DNA of 64,000 bases from positions 22,878 through 86,877 of the forward strand of contig NZ_CABVHY010000032.1 of assembly GCF_902497875.1 (NCBI RefSeq). Reading direction: 5' to 3'. Positions within the stretch are counted from its first letter, which is position 1, and the number at the start of each line of letters is the position of its first letter. Shown one piece after another: positions 26,287 through 34,130 of the stretch. The notes below the pieces were generated by a model. The model worked only from the letters and a program-made list of their open reading frames with translations, had not been told where the DNA came from and ran no database searches. The stretch comes from Pseudomonas fluorescens. Its GTDB lineage: Bacteria > Pseudomonadota > Gammaproteobacteria > Pseudomonadales > Pseudomonadaceae. The position numbers and the translations under genes were made by a program.

Positions 26287-27520
26287 CAAGTCGGATGGCA
26301 CTTCGAATACTGCGCCAATCGAGAAGGCGTCAACCGTCAACGTCTGGCGCACCATGCCTGGCGGCATCTGGGCGTTGGGCTTCGTCTCGATGCTGATGGA
26401 CATCTCCTCAGAGATGATCCACGCACTGTTGCCGCTCTACATGGTGACAGTACTGGGCACCTCCGTTTTGATGGTGGGCCTCATCGAAGGCATCGCCGAG
26501 GCTACGGCCTCAATCACCAAGGTATTCTCCGGGGCACTCAGTGATCGATTGGGCAAGCGCAAACTGCTCGCGGCGCTGGGCTATGGGCTGGGGGCGCTGT
26601 CCAAACCGATCTTTCCTTTGGCGGGCTCGCTGGACTGGCTGACCGGGGCGCGCTTTATCGACCGCATTGGCAAAGGTATTCGCGGCGCTCCGCGCGATGC
26701 GTTGGTGGCCGACATCACGCCGCCGGCGATACGGGGGGCGGCTTTCGGCCTGCGTCAGACTCTGGATACCGTTGGCGCATTCCTGGGACCGTTGCTGGCG
26801 ATCGGGCTGATGTGGCTAACCGCGAACCACTTCCAGACGGTGTTCTGGGTGGCCGTCATCCCGGCCTTCCTTGCCGTCGCGGTGCTGCTGGTGTTCGTTC
26901 ATGAGCCCAAACAAGTGGAAGGGACGCAGCGTGTGCGTGCGCCTTTGAGCCGGCGGGAATTGGCCCGGCTGGGCGCTGGCTACTGGTGGGTGGTGGGAGT
27001 CGCTACGGTGTTCACCCTGGCGCGTTTTAGCGAAGCCTTTCTGATTCTGCGCGGTCAGGCCGTCGGGCTGTCGCCGATGTGGGCGCCCGCGGTGCTTGTC
27101 CTGATGGGGGTGGCCTACTCACTGTCAGCCTATCCCGCCGGGGCCTTGTCTGATCGTGTCAGCCGCGTCGCGGTGCTCGGCGCAGGTCTGATCGTGCTGA
27201 TTGCTGCCGACCTGACGCTGGCGTTCGCGCCGGGTATTGGTGGCCTGGTCGTCGGCGTCGTTCTATGGGGGCTGCACATGGGGTTTACCCAAGGGATATT
27301 CGCCGCCCTGATCGCCGATTGCGCGCCGGCTGAACTGCGCGGGACGGCATTTGGCATGTTCAATCTGTTGACCGGGTTAGCCTTGCTGCTGGCCAGTGTG
27401 ATCGCTGGAGCGTTGTGGGACACGGTAGGTCTCCAAGGCACTTTCTTGATGGGAGCGGGCTTCGCTGTTCTGACTTTGCTGGGATTGTGGGTGATCCGGA
27501 CGAGAGTCCAGGTTCGATAG
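26270..27520 (+). CDS. MFS transporter coupled to the ChrB-like gene
   Basis: A 416-residue transporter with about 12 segments. Notable blocks are SMLMDISSEMIHALLPLYM, SGALSDRLGKRKLLA (motif A) and GKGIRGAPRDALVADI. This belongs to a little-studied MFS branch with the conserved DISSEM and GKGIRG sequences. The start lies inside the ChrB-like gene, at ATG 26270 or 26273, so the two are translationally coupled. Export of an oxyanion or other toxicant is an inference from the ChrB partner. Confidence 0.9.
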   Translation: MMKTTDKSDGTSNTAPIEKASTVNVWRTMPGGIWALGFVSMLMDISSEMIHALLPLYMVTVLGTSVLMVGLIEGIAEATASITKVFSGALSDRLGKRKLLAALGYGLGALSKPIFPLAGSLDWLTGARFIDRIGKGIRGAPRDALVADITPPAIRGAAFGLRQTLDTVGAFLGPLLAIGLMWLTANHFQTVFWVAVIPAFLAVAVLLVFVHEPKQVEGTQRVRAPLSRRELARLGAGYWWVVGVATVFTLARFSEAFLILRGQAVGLSPMWAPAVLVLMGVAYSLSAYPAGALSDRVSRVAVLGAGLIVLIAADLTLAFAPGIGGLVVGVVLWGLHMGFTQGIFAALIADCAPAELRGTAFGMFNLLTGLALLLASVIAGALWDTVGLQGTFLMGAGFAVLTLLGLWVIRTRVQVR

Positions 27521-27693
27521 CAACGAGCGATGAAATCCCGGAGCCACCGGCCATTCAAGGACCTTCAATCAATCAGCTCATTGAACATTTACGCAGGTCA
27601 TTCAGACAGGACAGCAAGGCCGTCTGCTTCGGGTCCAAAAGCGGCCCCGCTGTCGGCTGTCGATGAGACCGAATCAGGGTTTCGCAGGGCAGC

Positions 27694-28146
27694 TCATTCA
27701 GCCGGTCTGGCGCGGGCCGCTCGCACCGACATGTTGAGAGCCACGGCGGCGTGAATGAGCGCCTTCAAGGCTGTTTGATCAATCCTGTCGCCCTCATGGA
27801 AATCAATGGCACGTCTGGTGTGGCCTTCGAGGCTGGAGTTGAAGAGACCTGAAGGGTCATCCAGCGAGGCGCCCTTGGCGAAGGTCATTTTCACGACATT
27901 CTTGTACGTCTCACCGGTGCAGATGATTCCGCCGTGCGACCACACCGGCACCCCCCTCCACTTCCATTCCTCGAGCACTTCGGGGTCGGCCTGCTTGATG
28001 AGCGTTCGGACCCGAGCGAGCATCTCGCCCCGCCAATCACTCAGCGCCTTGATTCTCGCCTCTATCAGCTCAGAGGCAGAGCCTCCTCCATCGCCTTCCT
28101 TTGAGTCGATCGTTGCCTTCTTCATGCTGGTTGTCGCTCTCTTCAT
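27694..28146 (-). CDS. DUF1801-family protein
   Basis: A 150-residue protein from the start used here. The conserved core runs from about residue 30 (LSDWRGEMLARVRTLIKQAD) through EEWKWRGVPVWSHGG and ETYKNVVKMTFAKGASL to the C terminus, typical of the YdhG/DUF1801 fold, whose function is unknown. The lysine-rich N terminus (MKRATTSMKKAT) looks disordered. The frame stays open to 28230; I prefer the ATG at 28146. It is a single gene, with TTACACAA repeats upstream. Confidence 0.8.
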   Translation of the reverse strand: MKRATTSMKKATIDSKEGDGGGSASELIEARIKALSDWRGEMLARVRTLIKQADPEVLEEWKWRGVPVWSHGGIICTGETYKNVVKMTFAKGASLDDPSGLFNSSLEGHTRRAIDFHEGDRIDQTALKALIHAAVALNMSVRAARARPAE

Positions 28147-28222
28147 GATGGTTCTCGCTCCCCCCGCCACTTGAGTATCGCTGACCGGTAATTTGTAACG
28201 GTCTGTATTTTTTCCGGCGATC

Positions 28223-28240
28223 TTACACAACGTTACACAA
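28223..28240. repeat. TTACACAA direct repeat upstream of the DUF1801 gene
   Basis: TTACACAA occurs at 28223-28230 and 28233-28240, exactly one helical turn apart. A TGTAAC half-site lies at 28194-28199. The arrangement suggests a regulator site for the minus-strand DUF1801 gene. The TGTAAC half-site is also the arm of the palindrome at 25713. Confidence 0.35.
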
Positions 28241-28368
28241 GCGCCGTTTCACGACACATCTGAAGTACATGTGAGTGAAAGAATCACCCGCCTCGGAATC
28301 CTGGTGTTACCCGATAACGCTACCGACATAAATGGTAAAGAGTCCCCAACCTTAGCAGGAACCCCTCC

Positions 28369-28788
28369 ATGATCAATCACTTCGACAACGTGCTTTATAC
28401 CGGCAAGACTCACACTACCGGAGGCCGCGACGGTGAGTCTCGAAGCTCGGATGGACGTTTGGACATCAAGCTTTCCCCTCCGGGCTCTTCAGGTACTGGC
28501 ACGAATCCCGAACAGCTGCTGGCTGCGGGTTGGTCGGCTTGCTTCATCGGCGCGATTGGCAAGGCGGCCGCCAGGTTGGAGGTGGCTCTGCCTGCCAACC
28601 TGGCCGTCGATACCGAGGTGGACCTGGGCAAGACCGGGAATGGCTTTTTCCTCCGCGCGCGCCTCAATGTAAGTCTTCCGGGAGTGGATCCGGCTCTCGC
28701 ACGGGCACTGATAGAGGCGGCACACGAAACCTGCCCGTACTCCAAAGCGACCCATGGCAACATCGACGTCGAGATCAATCTGGTTTAA
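28369..28788 (+). CDS. Ohr-family organic hydroperoxide resistance protein
   Basis: A complete 139-residue Ohr. It starts MINHFDNVLYTGKTHTTGGR. The two redox cysteines lie in WSACFIGAIG (about residue 60) and CPYSKATHGNIDV (about residue 124). The arginine-containing GGRDGESRSSDG loop of Ohr proteins is present. It reduces organic peroxides in the cytoplasm. It is a single-gene unit ending in a strong hairpin, and a paralogue's 3' end lies at the left edge of the window. No adjacent OhrR gene is visible. Confidence 0.95.
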   Translation: MINHFDNVLYTGKTHTTGGRDGESRSSDGRLDIKLSPPGSSGTGTNPEQLLAAGWSACFIGAIGKAAARLEVALPANLAVDTEVDLGKTGNGFFLRARLNVSLPGVDPALARALIEAAHETCPYSKATHGNIDVEINLV

Positions 28789-28800
28789 CAGATCGACAAT

Positions 28801-28832
28801 CTGGCGATGACCCCTGCGATGCTCATCGCCAG
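28801..28832. terminator. hairpin between ohr and the dctA relic
   Basis: A perfect 10-bp stem, CTGGCGATGA with TCATCGCCAG, and a 12-base loop begin 12 bases after the ohr stop. The stem can act in either direction between convergent genes. No T-run follows on the plus strand. Confidence 0.6.
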
Positions 28833-28837
28833 AACGC

Positions 28838-29543
28838 TTACCCCTGAGAGACGCTTTTGAAGTCAGGCAACAGGGGACTGGCTGCCGTCGATGACGCAAC
28901 AGCAATACTGTCTGCTTGAACCGCCTCGGGCCTCTCCTCTTCTACCTCCCCGTTAAGCGCTTTGTGCATCTTTACGATGTCCAGCGCGCCGACCCATTTA
29001 GCAATGGCCATGGTCCCGACGCCGTTGCCGATGGTGTTGGTGATCGCGCGCTTCCGACATGAACCGGTCGACGCCTAACAACAGCACCATGCCCGCCACC
29101 GGAATGGTGCCGAGGGAAGATAGCGTCGCCGCAAGAATGATGAATCCCGAACCGGTGACACCCGCAGAGCCCTTGGAGGTGAACATCAGCACTGCCAGTA
29201 CGATCAACTGATCAGTCAGGGTCAACGGGGTGTTCGTTGCCTGCGCAATGAAGATGGCGGCGATGGTGCAATAGATCGCCTGACCATCCGGGTTGAAGGT
29301 CAAGCCCGAGGGAATGATCATCCCGGCAACGGGTTTGGAAACACCGGCCTTTTCCATCTTGGAAATCATCTGCGGCAGCACCGATTCCGAGGAGCTGGTG
29401 CCCAGTACTGTGAACAGTTCTTCCTTGATGAATTTCAGAAACTTCCACAGGCTGAAACCGCTGTCGCGGCAGATCGGCCCAAGCACGAAGATCACGAACA
29501 CCGCGCAGGTCAGGTAGACGCCCACGCTGGCGCTGGTCGACAT
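28838..29543 (-). pseudogene. dctA: decayed C4-dicarboxylate transporter dctA (C-terminal half)
   Basis: The translated frame contains TSSSESVLPQMISKMEK, TFNPDGQAIYCTIAAIFIAQ and SKGSAGVTGSGFIILAATLS, all characteristic of DctA-family proton/sodium:dicarboxylate symporters. The first half (about 240 residues) is missing. Near 29046-29051, after RFMSEAR, two bases of a GC repeat are lost; beyond this the correct frame resumes as AITNTIGNGVGTMAIAKW and ends at 28838 with the usual acidic tail. A truncated and frameshifted gene cannot make a working carrier. Confidence 0.85.
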
Positions 29544-29745
29544 CGATCACCTGGATGAAGCGCAATCTTCGTTCGACTGAATAGTCGTTGGCCGGCGTCA
29601 GCTATCGGTCAAGAGCGGTGAGTCAGTAAAAGCAAAAATCAGCTAACCTGCCAACAGCACGGATTTGTACTATTTTTATAGCTTCTCTGGATTGACCTTC
29701 CTGATCAGAACGGACTGCCGTCGATCCATAACAGGAGATCGCGCC

Positions 29746-30096
29746 ATGAAACGCTTGCTTGGGTCCCTTGGACTCTCGTTGTTACTGGTGGCATCGGCGG
29801 TGTTCGCTCATCACGGCTGGAGTGAGTACGACTCGAGCAAAACCTTGCAGCTGGACGGGACGATCGAGGAATCCGGCTATTCCCACCCACATGGATTCGT
29901 GCGTCTCAAGACCGACGACAAGACCTGGAACGTCGTGCTGGCGCCGCCATCGCGCATGCAGAATCGGGGTCTTTCCAAGGAAATGCTGAGTGTCGGTAAT
30001 CGAGCCACGGTGGTCGGCTATCAGAATCGCAACAAGCCCGATGAGCTGCGGGCAGAAAGCATCACGGTCGACAACAAGACCACCGAGTTACGCTGA
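29746..30096 (+). CDS. DUF6152-like exported protein
   Basis: A 116-residue periplasmic protein. A signal peptide (LLGSLGLSLLLVASAVFA) is followed at once by the HHGWSEYD motif typical of this family, then SHPHGFVRLKTDDKTW and a C-terminal RAESITVDNKTTELR. The start at 29746 is preceded by CAGGAGA. The three histidines at the mature N terminus could bind a metal; this is inference. It overlaps the next gene by one base, and the two are predicted partners of unknown function. Confidence 0.78.
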   Translation: MKRLLGSLGLSLLLVASAVFAHHGWSEYDSSKTLQLDGTIEESGYSHPHGFVRLKTDDKTWNVVLAPPSRMQNRGLSKEMLSVGNRATVVGYQNRNKPDELRAESITVDNKTTELR

Positions 30097-30608
30097 TGCA
30101 GGCAACCGGTACCAGCGGTGGATCGGGTCCCGAAGGCTGGCTGGACTATGTGGATGGCTCGCAACTCGGTTCGGCCATGCGCAGCGAGCTGTGGCTGTAT
30201 CCGATAGTCGAGGTGGTTCACATCATTGGATTCGTGGTGCTCGTCGGCTCTGTCGTCATGTTCGATCTGCGGGTTCTCGGGCTGTCGAGAGATATTCCGG
30301 TGACGGCACTGGCTCACCACCTCCTGAAGTGGGGAGTCGCTGGCCTGCTATTGATCGTCCCGGCTGGGCTGATGATGTTTTCAGCACACCCACATGACTT
30401 CGCATCCAACAGCATTTTTATTCTGAAGCTTTGCCTGATCGGTACCGCGGGCCTCAATGCGGCCCTTTTCCACGTGGGTGTGTTCCGTTCGGTGGCCCAG
30501 TGGAACACCGGCGCCGCGGCGCCTGGAATAGCAAAAATCCAGGCAATGCTGTCGATTATGTTGTGGATCACCGTGGTGCTCTGCGGTCGACTGCTGGCCT
30601 ATACCTGA
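30096..30608 (+). CDS. DUF6644-like four-helix membrane protein
   Basis: A 170-residue inner-membrane protein with about four hydrophobic segments (VEVVHIIGFVVLVGSVVMF, LLKWGVAGLLLIVPAGL, FILKLCLIGTAGLNAALF and LSIMLWITVVLCGRLLA). Conserved histidines at EVVHIIG, LAHHLL and FHVG lie near the membrane and could bind haem, as in small cytochrome-like proteins; this is inference. The ATG overlaps the stop of the DUF6152-like gene, indicating coupled synthesis. Confidence 0.78.
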   Translation: MQATGTSGGSGPEGWLDYVDGSQLGSAMRSELWLYPIVEVVHIIGFVVLVGSVVMFDLRVLGLSRDIPVTALAHHLLKWGVAGLLLIVPAGLMMFSAHPHDFASNSIFILKLCLIGTAGLNAALFHVGVFRSVAQWNTGAAAPGIAKIQAMLSIMLWITVVLCGRLLAYT

Positions 30609-30659
30609 CAGGGCAACATGGCGTGTTGCTGGCGGTCACTCACGACCATGGGCACTCTT

Positions 30660-31250
30660 ATGCGCCGCACATTGTTATCCGGGCTTTTGTTTGCACTTGC
30701 ATTCAGTTTCGGCCAGCCGCTCGCCTTCTCCGAAGCCCTTCCAGATGAAGAAGGCATCTGGGCGGCGCTCAAATCCGGCGGATATGTCGTCTTGATGCGG
30801 CACGCCATAACCGAGCCCGGCATCGGCGATCCTCCAGGCTTTACGCTCGATGATTGCCGCACACAGCGCAATTTGTCGGCCCAGGGACGTATCGACGCGC
30901 AGCATATTGGCGAGGCTTTCCGCCGCCGTGGAGTACCTGTGAGTGAGGTGCTTTCCAGCCGCTGGTGCCGATGTCTCGAGACCGCAAAACTGGCCTTTGG
31001 CAGCGTGACTCCCGCGCCGATGCTTGATTCGATGTTCAGGGAGACCGGTACTGCAGGCGAAGAAAAAATGCGGCAAGTGTTCGCGGCCGCCAAGCGGCGA
31101 CCGTCTGCAGAAAATCTGGTTTTCGTTACCCATAACCAGAACATCCTGGCGCTGACCGGCTTATCCGTGGCCTCAGGGGAAATGGTCATTGCAGTGCCCA
31201 AGGGGGACGAACAATTCAAAGTCATCGGGAGGCTGAGTATTGAGCGTTAG
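30660..31250 (+). CDS. exported histidine phosphatase-family protein
   Basis: A protein of 196 residues from the ATG at 30660; ATGs at 30648 and 30618 are possible. It has a signal peptide (RRTLLSGLLFALAFSFGQPL). The catalytic MRHA motif follows at about residue 43, with the second histidine in FVTHNQNI and a SSRWCRCLETA block. The family transfers phosphate through the motif histidine; small exported members have unknown substrates. It lies just after the DUF6152/DUF6644 pair and may share their transcript. Confidence 0.83.
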   Translation: MRRTLLSGLLFALAFSFGQPLAFSEALPDEEGIWAALKSGGYVVLMRHAITEPGIGDPPGFTLDDCRTQRNLSAQGRIDAQHIGEAFRRRGVPVSEVLSSRWCRCLETAKLAFGSVTPAPMLDSMFRETGTAGEEKMRQVFAAAKRRPSAENLVFVTHNQNILALTGLSVASGEMVIAVPKGDEQFKVIGRLSIER

Positions 31251-31576
31251 GCTGGTCGCGGGTTCATGCCTGGCTGTGGAGTCAGTGGCCGGTATGTCTG
31301 CTGTGAGTCCAGAGTGTGTAAAAACGCTTCTACGAATCCTTGCTATGGTTTCTGAGGGTTTCATCGCCCGCGGGCCATAGGTCACAGGAATAGAAGTTCA
31401 GGAATCTACAGTGACCGCGGACATGGTCAGTCGCGACGCTTTTGGCTAAGTGTTCACGCAGATAGCTGATGCCGATCAGATGGACTCAGTTCCACTGGTG
31501 AATTTTACGCAAACTTTACGGGCAGCCATGTTGAGTCAATCGATACTGTGCGACGCTCATCAGCCAGGCGTCTTTT
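31251..31576. other. gap before trkH with nothing recognisable
   Basis: A 326-base intergenic region. I see no gene, RNA or repeat here that I can support. It presumably holds the trkH promoter. Confidence 0.35.
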
Positions 31577-33031
31577 ATGTCCATTGCAGTACTGCGGCTT
31601 ATCGGATTTATCCTGGGTATTTTTTTGATCACATTGGCCGTGAGCATGGTGATTCCCATGTTTACGCTGGTGGTTTATGACCGCAGTGATGATCTGTCGG
31701 CGTTTCTCTGGTCGAGCCTGATCACGTTCGTCTGTGGGCTGGCGTTGATTATTCGCGGGCGTCCAGAGGTTGCCCAACTTCGTCCACGAGATATGTACCT
31801 GTTGACCACGGCCAGTTGGGTTGTCGTCTGCGCCTTTGCGGCTTTGCCGATGGTGCTCATCCATCACATCAGCTATACCGATGCATTTTTTGAAACGATG
31901 TCCGGCATCACCACCACCGGCTCGACGATTTTGACGGGGCTGGATACCGCGTCACCAGGATTACTGATTTGGCGCTCGATGCTGCACTGGCTCGGGGGAA
32001 TCGGTTTTATCGGTATGGCTGTGGCGATTTTGCCTTTGTTGCGAGTCGGCGGCATGCGTCTGTTTCAGACAGAATCTTCAGACTGGTCAGAGAAAGTGAC
32101 ACCACGCTCTCACGTCGCGGCGAAATATATTCTGGTGCTCTACCTCGGGCTGACCGGGGTGTCCGCTCTGGCGCTATGGGTAGCGGGCATGACGCCTTTC
32201 GAAGCGATCAATCATGCGATGTCATTTATTTCAACGGGCGGCTTTTCAACCTCGGATGCATCTCTGGCGCACTGGCCTCAACCGGCTATTCATTGGATAT
32301 CCGTGGTCGTCATGATACTCGGCAGCCTGCCTTTCACTTTGTATGTCGCCACACTACGGGGCAACAGAAGTGCATTATTAAAAGACCATCAGGTGCGAGG
32401 GTTCATTGGGTTTCTAGTGATTACCTGGCTGCTGTTGGGTACGTGGTTGTGCTTTAACAGTGACTACGGCTGGTGGGAAGCGTTTCGAATCGTGGCCGTC
32501 AATGTGACCTCGGTGGTCACGACCACCGGTTTAGCCCTCGGGGATTACACCTTATGGGGCAGCTTTGCTGTTCTGCTGTTTTTCTATTTGACCTTCGTCG
32601 GCGGCTGCTCCGGGTCTACGGCGGGAGGGCTTAAAATATTCCGCTTTCAGGTCGCCTCCTCATTGCTGGTGGGCAGCCTGAAACAACTGATTCATCCTCG
32701 TGCGGTCATTCGGAAAAAATACAACGGCCACCCGATTGACGAAGACATCGCGCGCTCGCTCTTGACCTTTTCATTCTTTTTCACCATCACCATCGGTGGC
32801 ATTGCCCTGGGGTTGGCGCTGATCGGTCTTGATTGGACGACTGCTTTAAGCGGTGCTGCCACCGCAGTATGCAACGTTGGCCCCGGACTGGGCACGATCA
32901 TTGGTCCTGCGGGCAATTTCTCGACCTTGCCGGATGCAGCAAAATGGCTGTTGACCATCGGCATGCTCTTGGGAAGGCTGGAAATTTTGACCGTGCTGGT
33001 GCTGCTCACACCAGTCTTTTGGAGGTACTGA
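31577..33031 (+). CDS. TrkH-family potassium uptake protein
   Basis: A 484-residue membrane protein of the TrkH/TrkG type. The four pore-loop regions carry the expected selectivity-filter residues: ETMSGITTTGSTIL, HAMSFISTGGFSTSD, NVTSVVTTTGLALGD and AATAVCNVGPGLGTI. It takes up K+ together with the cytoplasmic TrkA protein, which is not encoded here. It is a single gene, convergent with a LysR gene. Confidence 0.95.
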   Translation: MSIAVLRLIGFILGIFLITLAVSMVIPMFTLVVYDRSDDLSAFLWSSLITFVCGLALIIRGRPEVAQLRPRDMYLLTTASWVVVCAFAALPMVLIHHISYTDAFFETMSGITTTGSTILTGLDTASPGLLIWRSMLHWLGGIGFIGMAVAILPLLRVGGMRLFQTESSDWSEKVTPRSHVAAKYILVLYLGLTGVSALALWVAGMTPFEAINHAMSFISTGGFSTSDASLAHWPQPAIHWISVVVMILGSLPFTLYVATLRGNRSALLKDHQVRGFIGFLVITWLLLGTWLCFNSDYGWWEAFRIVAVNVTSVVTTTGLALGDYTLWGSFAVLLFFYLTFVGGCSGSTAGGLKIFRFQVASSLLVGSLKQLIHPRAVIRKKYNGHPIDEDIARSLLTFSFFFTITIGGIALGLALIGLDWTTALSGAATAVCNVGPGLGTIIGPAGNFSTLPDAAKWLLTIGMLLGRLEILTVLVLLTPVFWRY

Positions 33032-33069
33032 TCGGGTTGGCAGGAGCGCACTTTACACTGGCGTCCGGA

Positions 33070-33957
33070 TCAGGTTTTGAAAAGCTCCGCGCCCATGAAG
33101 TCGATGAACGCGCGCAGCTTCGGCGCCAGGTGCTTGCTCGACGGCCAGAGCATGCGGAAGGTGCCCTGATGATGGTTGTAGTCGTCCAGCACCCTCACCA
33201 GTTCGCCGGCCGCGATGGCATCGCGCACCATGAAATCCGGAAGGCAGGCGATTCCAAGGCCATCGCGGGCGACGTGAAACAGGGCCTCGGTGGTGTTGCA
33301 CACCATCGAGGCCAAGAGGACGGGTTCTGCCTCGCCCTCCGGACTGCGCAAGGGCCACGACTCGAACTTACCGGTACTCGGGAACTTGTGTTGCAGGCAG
33401 GCGTGGCCCGTCAGGTCGGCGGGCACGCGCGGAGTGCCGCGCGCGGCGAAGTACCGGGGCGAGGCAACTAGCAGCAGCTTGAAGGTACCCAGTGCACGGG
33501 ACATCAACCGGGAATCAGTCGGTTCTCCGGTGCGAATGACAACATCGAATCCGTCCTCGATTACATCGACCATCCGATCCGAGAAATCCACGTCCAGTTC
33601 GATGGCGGGGTAGCGGTGCATGAAGGCCGTCAGCGCCGGCATGACCAAGCTGCTGACCAGCGGCATGCTAACGCGCAGCTTGCCTTGGGGCGCCTGCCGG
33701 GTTTCCGACAGTTCCAATTCCGCCGCCTCGACCTCGCAGAGGATGCGCCGGCAACGCTCCAGGAACAGCGTGCCCTCGGCGGTCAGCGTGATACTGCGCG
33801 TGCTGCGGTGGAGCAGGCGCACGCCCAGCCGCTCCTCCAGCCGGGCCACGCTCTTGCCCACGGCGGAAGACGAGACGCCGAGCACGCGCCCGGCTTGCGA
33901 AAAGCTACGGTCTTGCGCCGCCTGCACGAAGAACGCGATGCCATTGAGGGAGTCCAT
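33070..33957 (-). CDS. LysR-family transcriptional regulator
   Basis: A 295-residue LysR protein: winged helix in residues 1-60 (FVQAAQDRSFSQAGRVLGVSSSAVGKSVARLE), then an effector domain with VDFSDRMVDVIEDGFDVVIR. This is the CrgA-like subgroup, which often represses or activates an adjacent efflux gene. It is divergent from the DHA2-type MFS gene at 34131, with 173 bases between the starts. The effector is unknown. Confidence 0.94.
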   Translation of the reverse strand: MDSLNGIAFFVQAAQDRSFSQAGRVLGVSSSAVGKSVARLEERLGVRLLHRSTRSITLTAEGTLFLERCRRILCEVEAAELELSETRQAPQGKLRVSMPLVSSLVMPALTAFMHRYPAIELDVDFSDRMVDVIEDGFDVVIRTGEPTDSRLMSRALGTFKLLLVASPRYFAARGTPRVPADLTGHACLQHKFPSTGKFESWPLRSPEGEAEPVLLASMVCNTTEALFHVARDGLGIACLPDFMVRDAIAAGELVRVLDDYNHHQGTFRMLWPSSKHLAPKLRAFIDFMGAELFKT

Positions 33958-34130
33958 TCTTCACCGCTCCAAGAAAATTTGTCCGATATGTTCGGAACCT
34001 TAGCCCATTTTTCTTAATCGAGCCCGCACTTACGCTGACGGCTGCACAGGTTGGATGCGGCTGTCTTGGCTTTCGAGATACGGCTTTGGCGTCTGCCTGA
34101 CCCTCTACTGACTCTTTGCGGATGTTTCCC

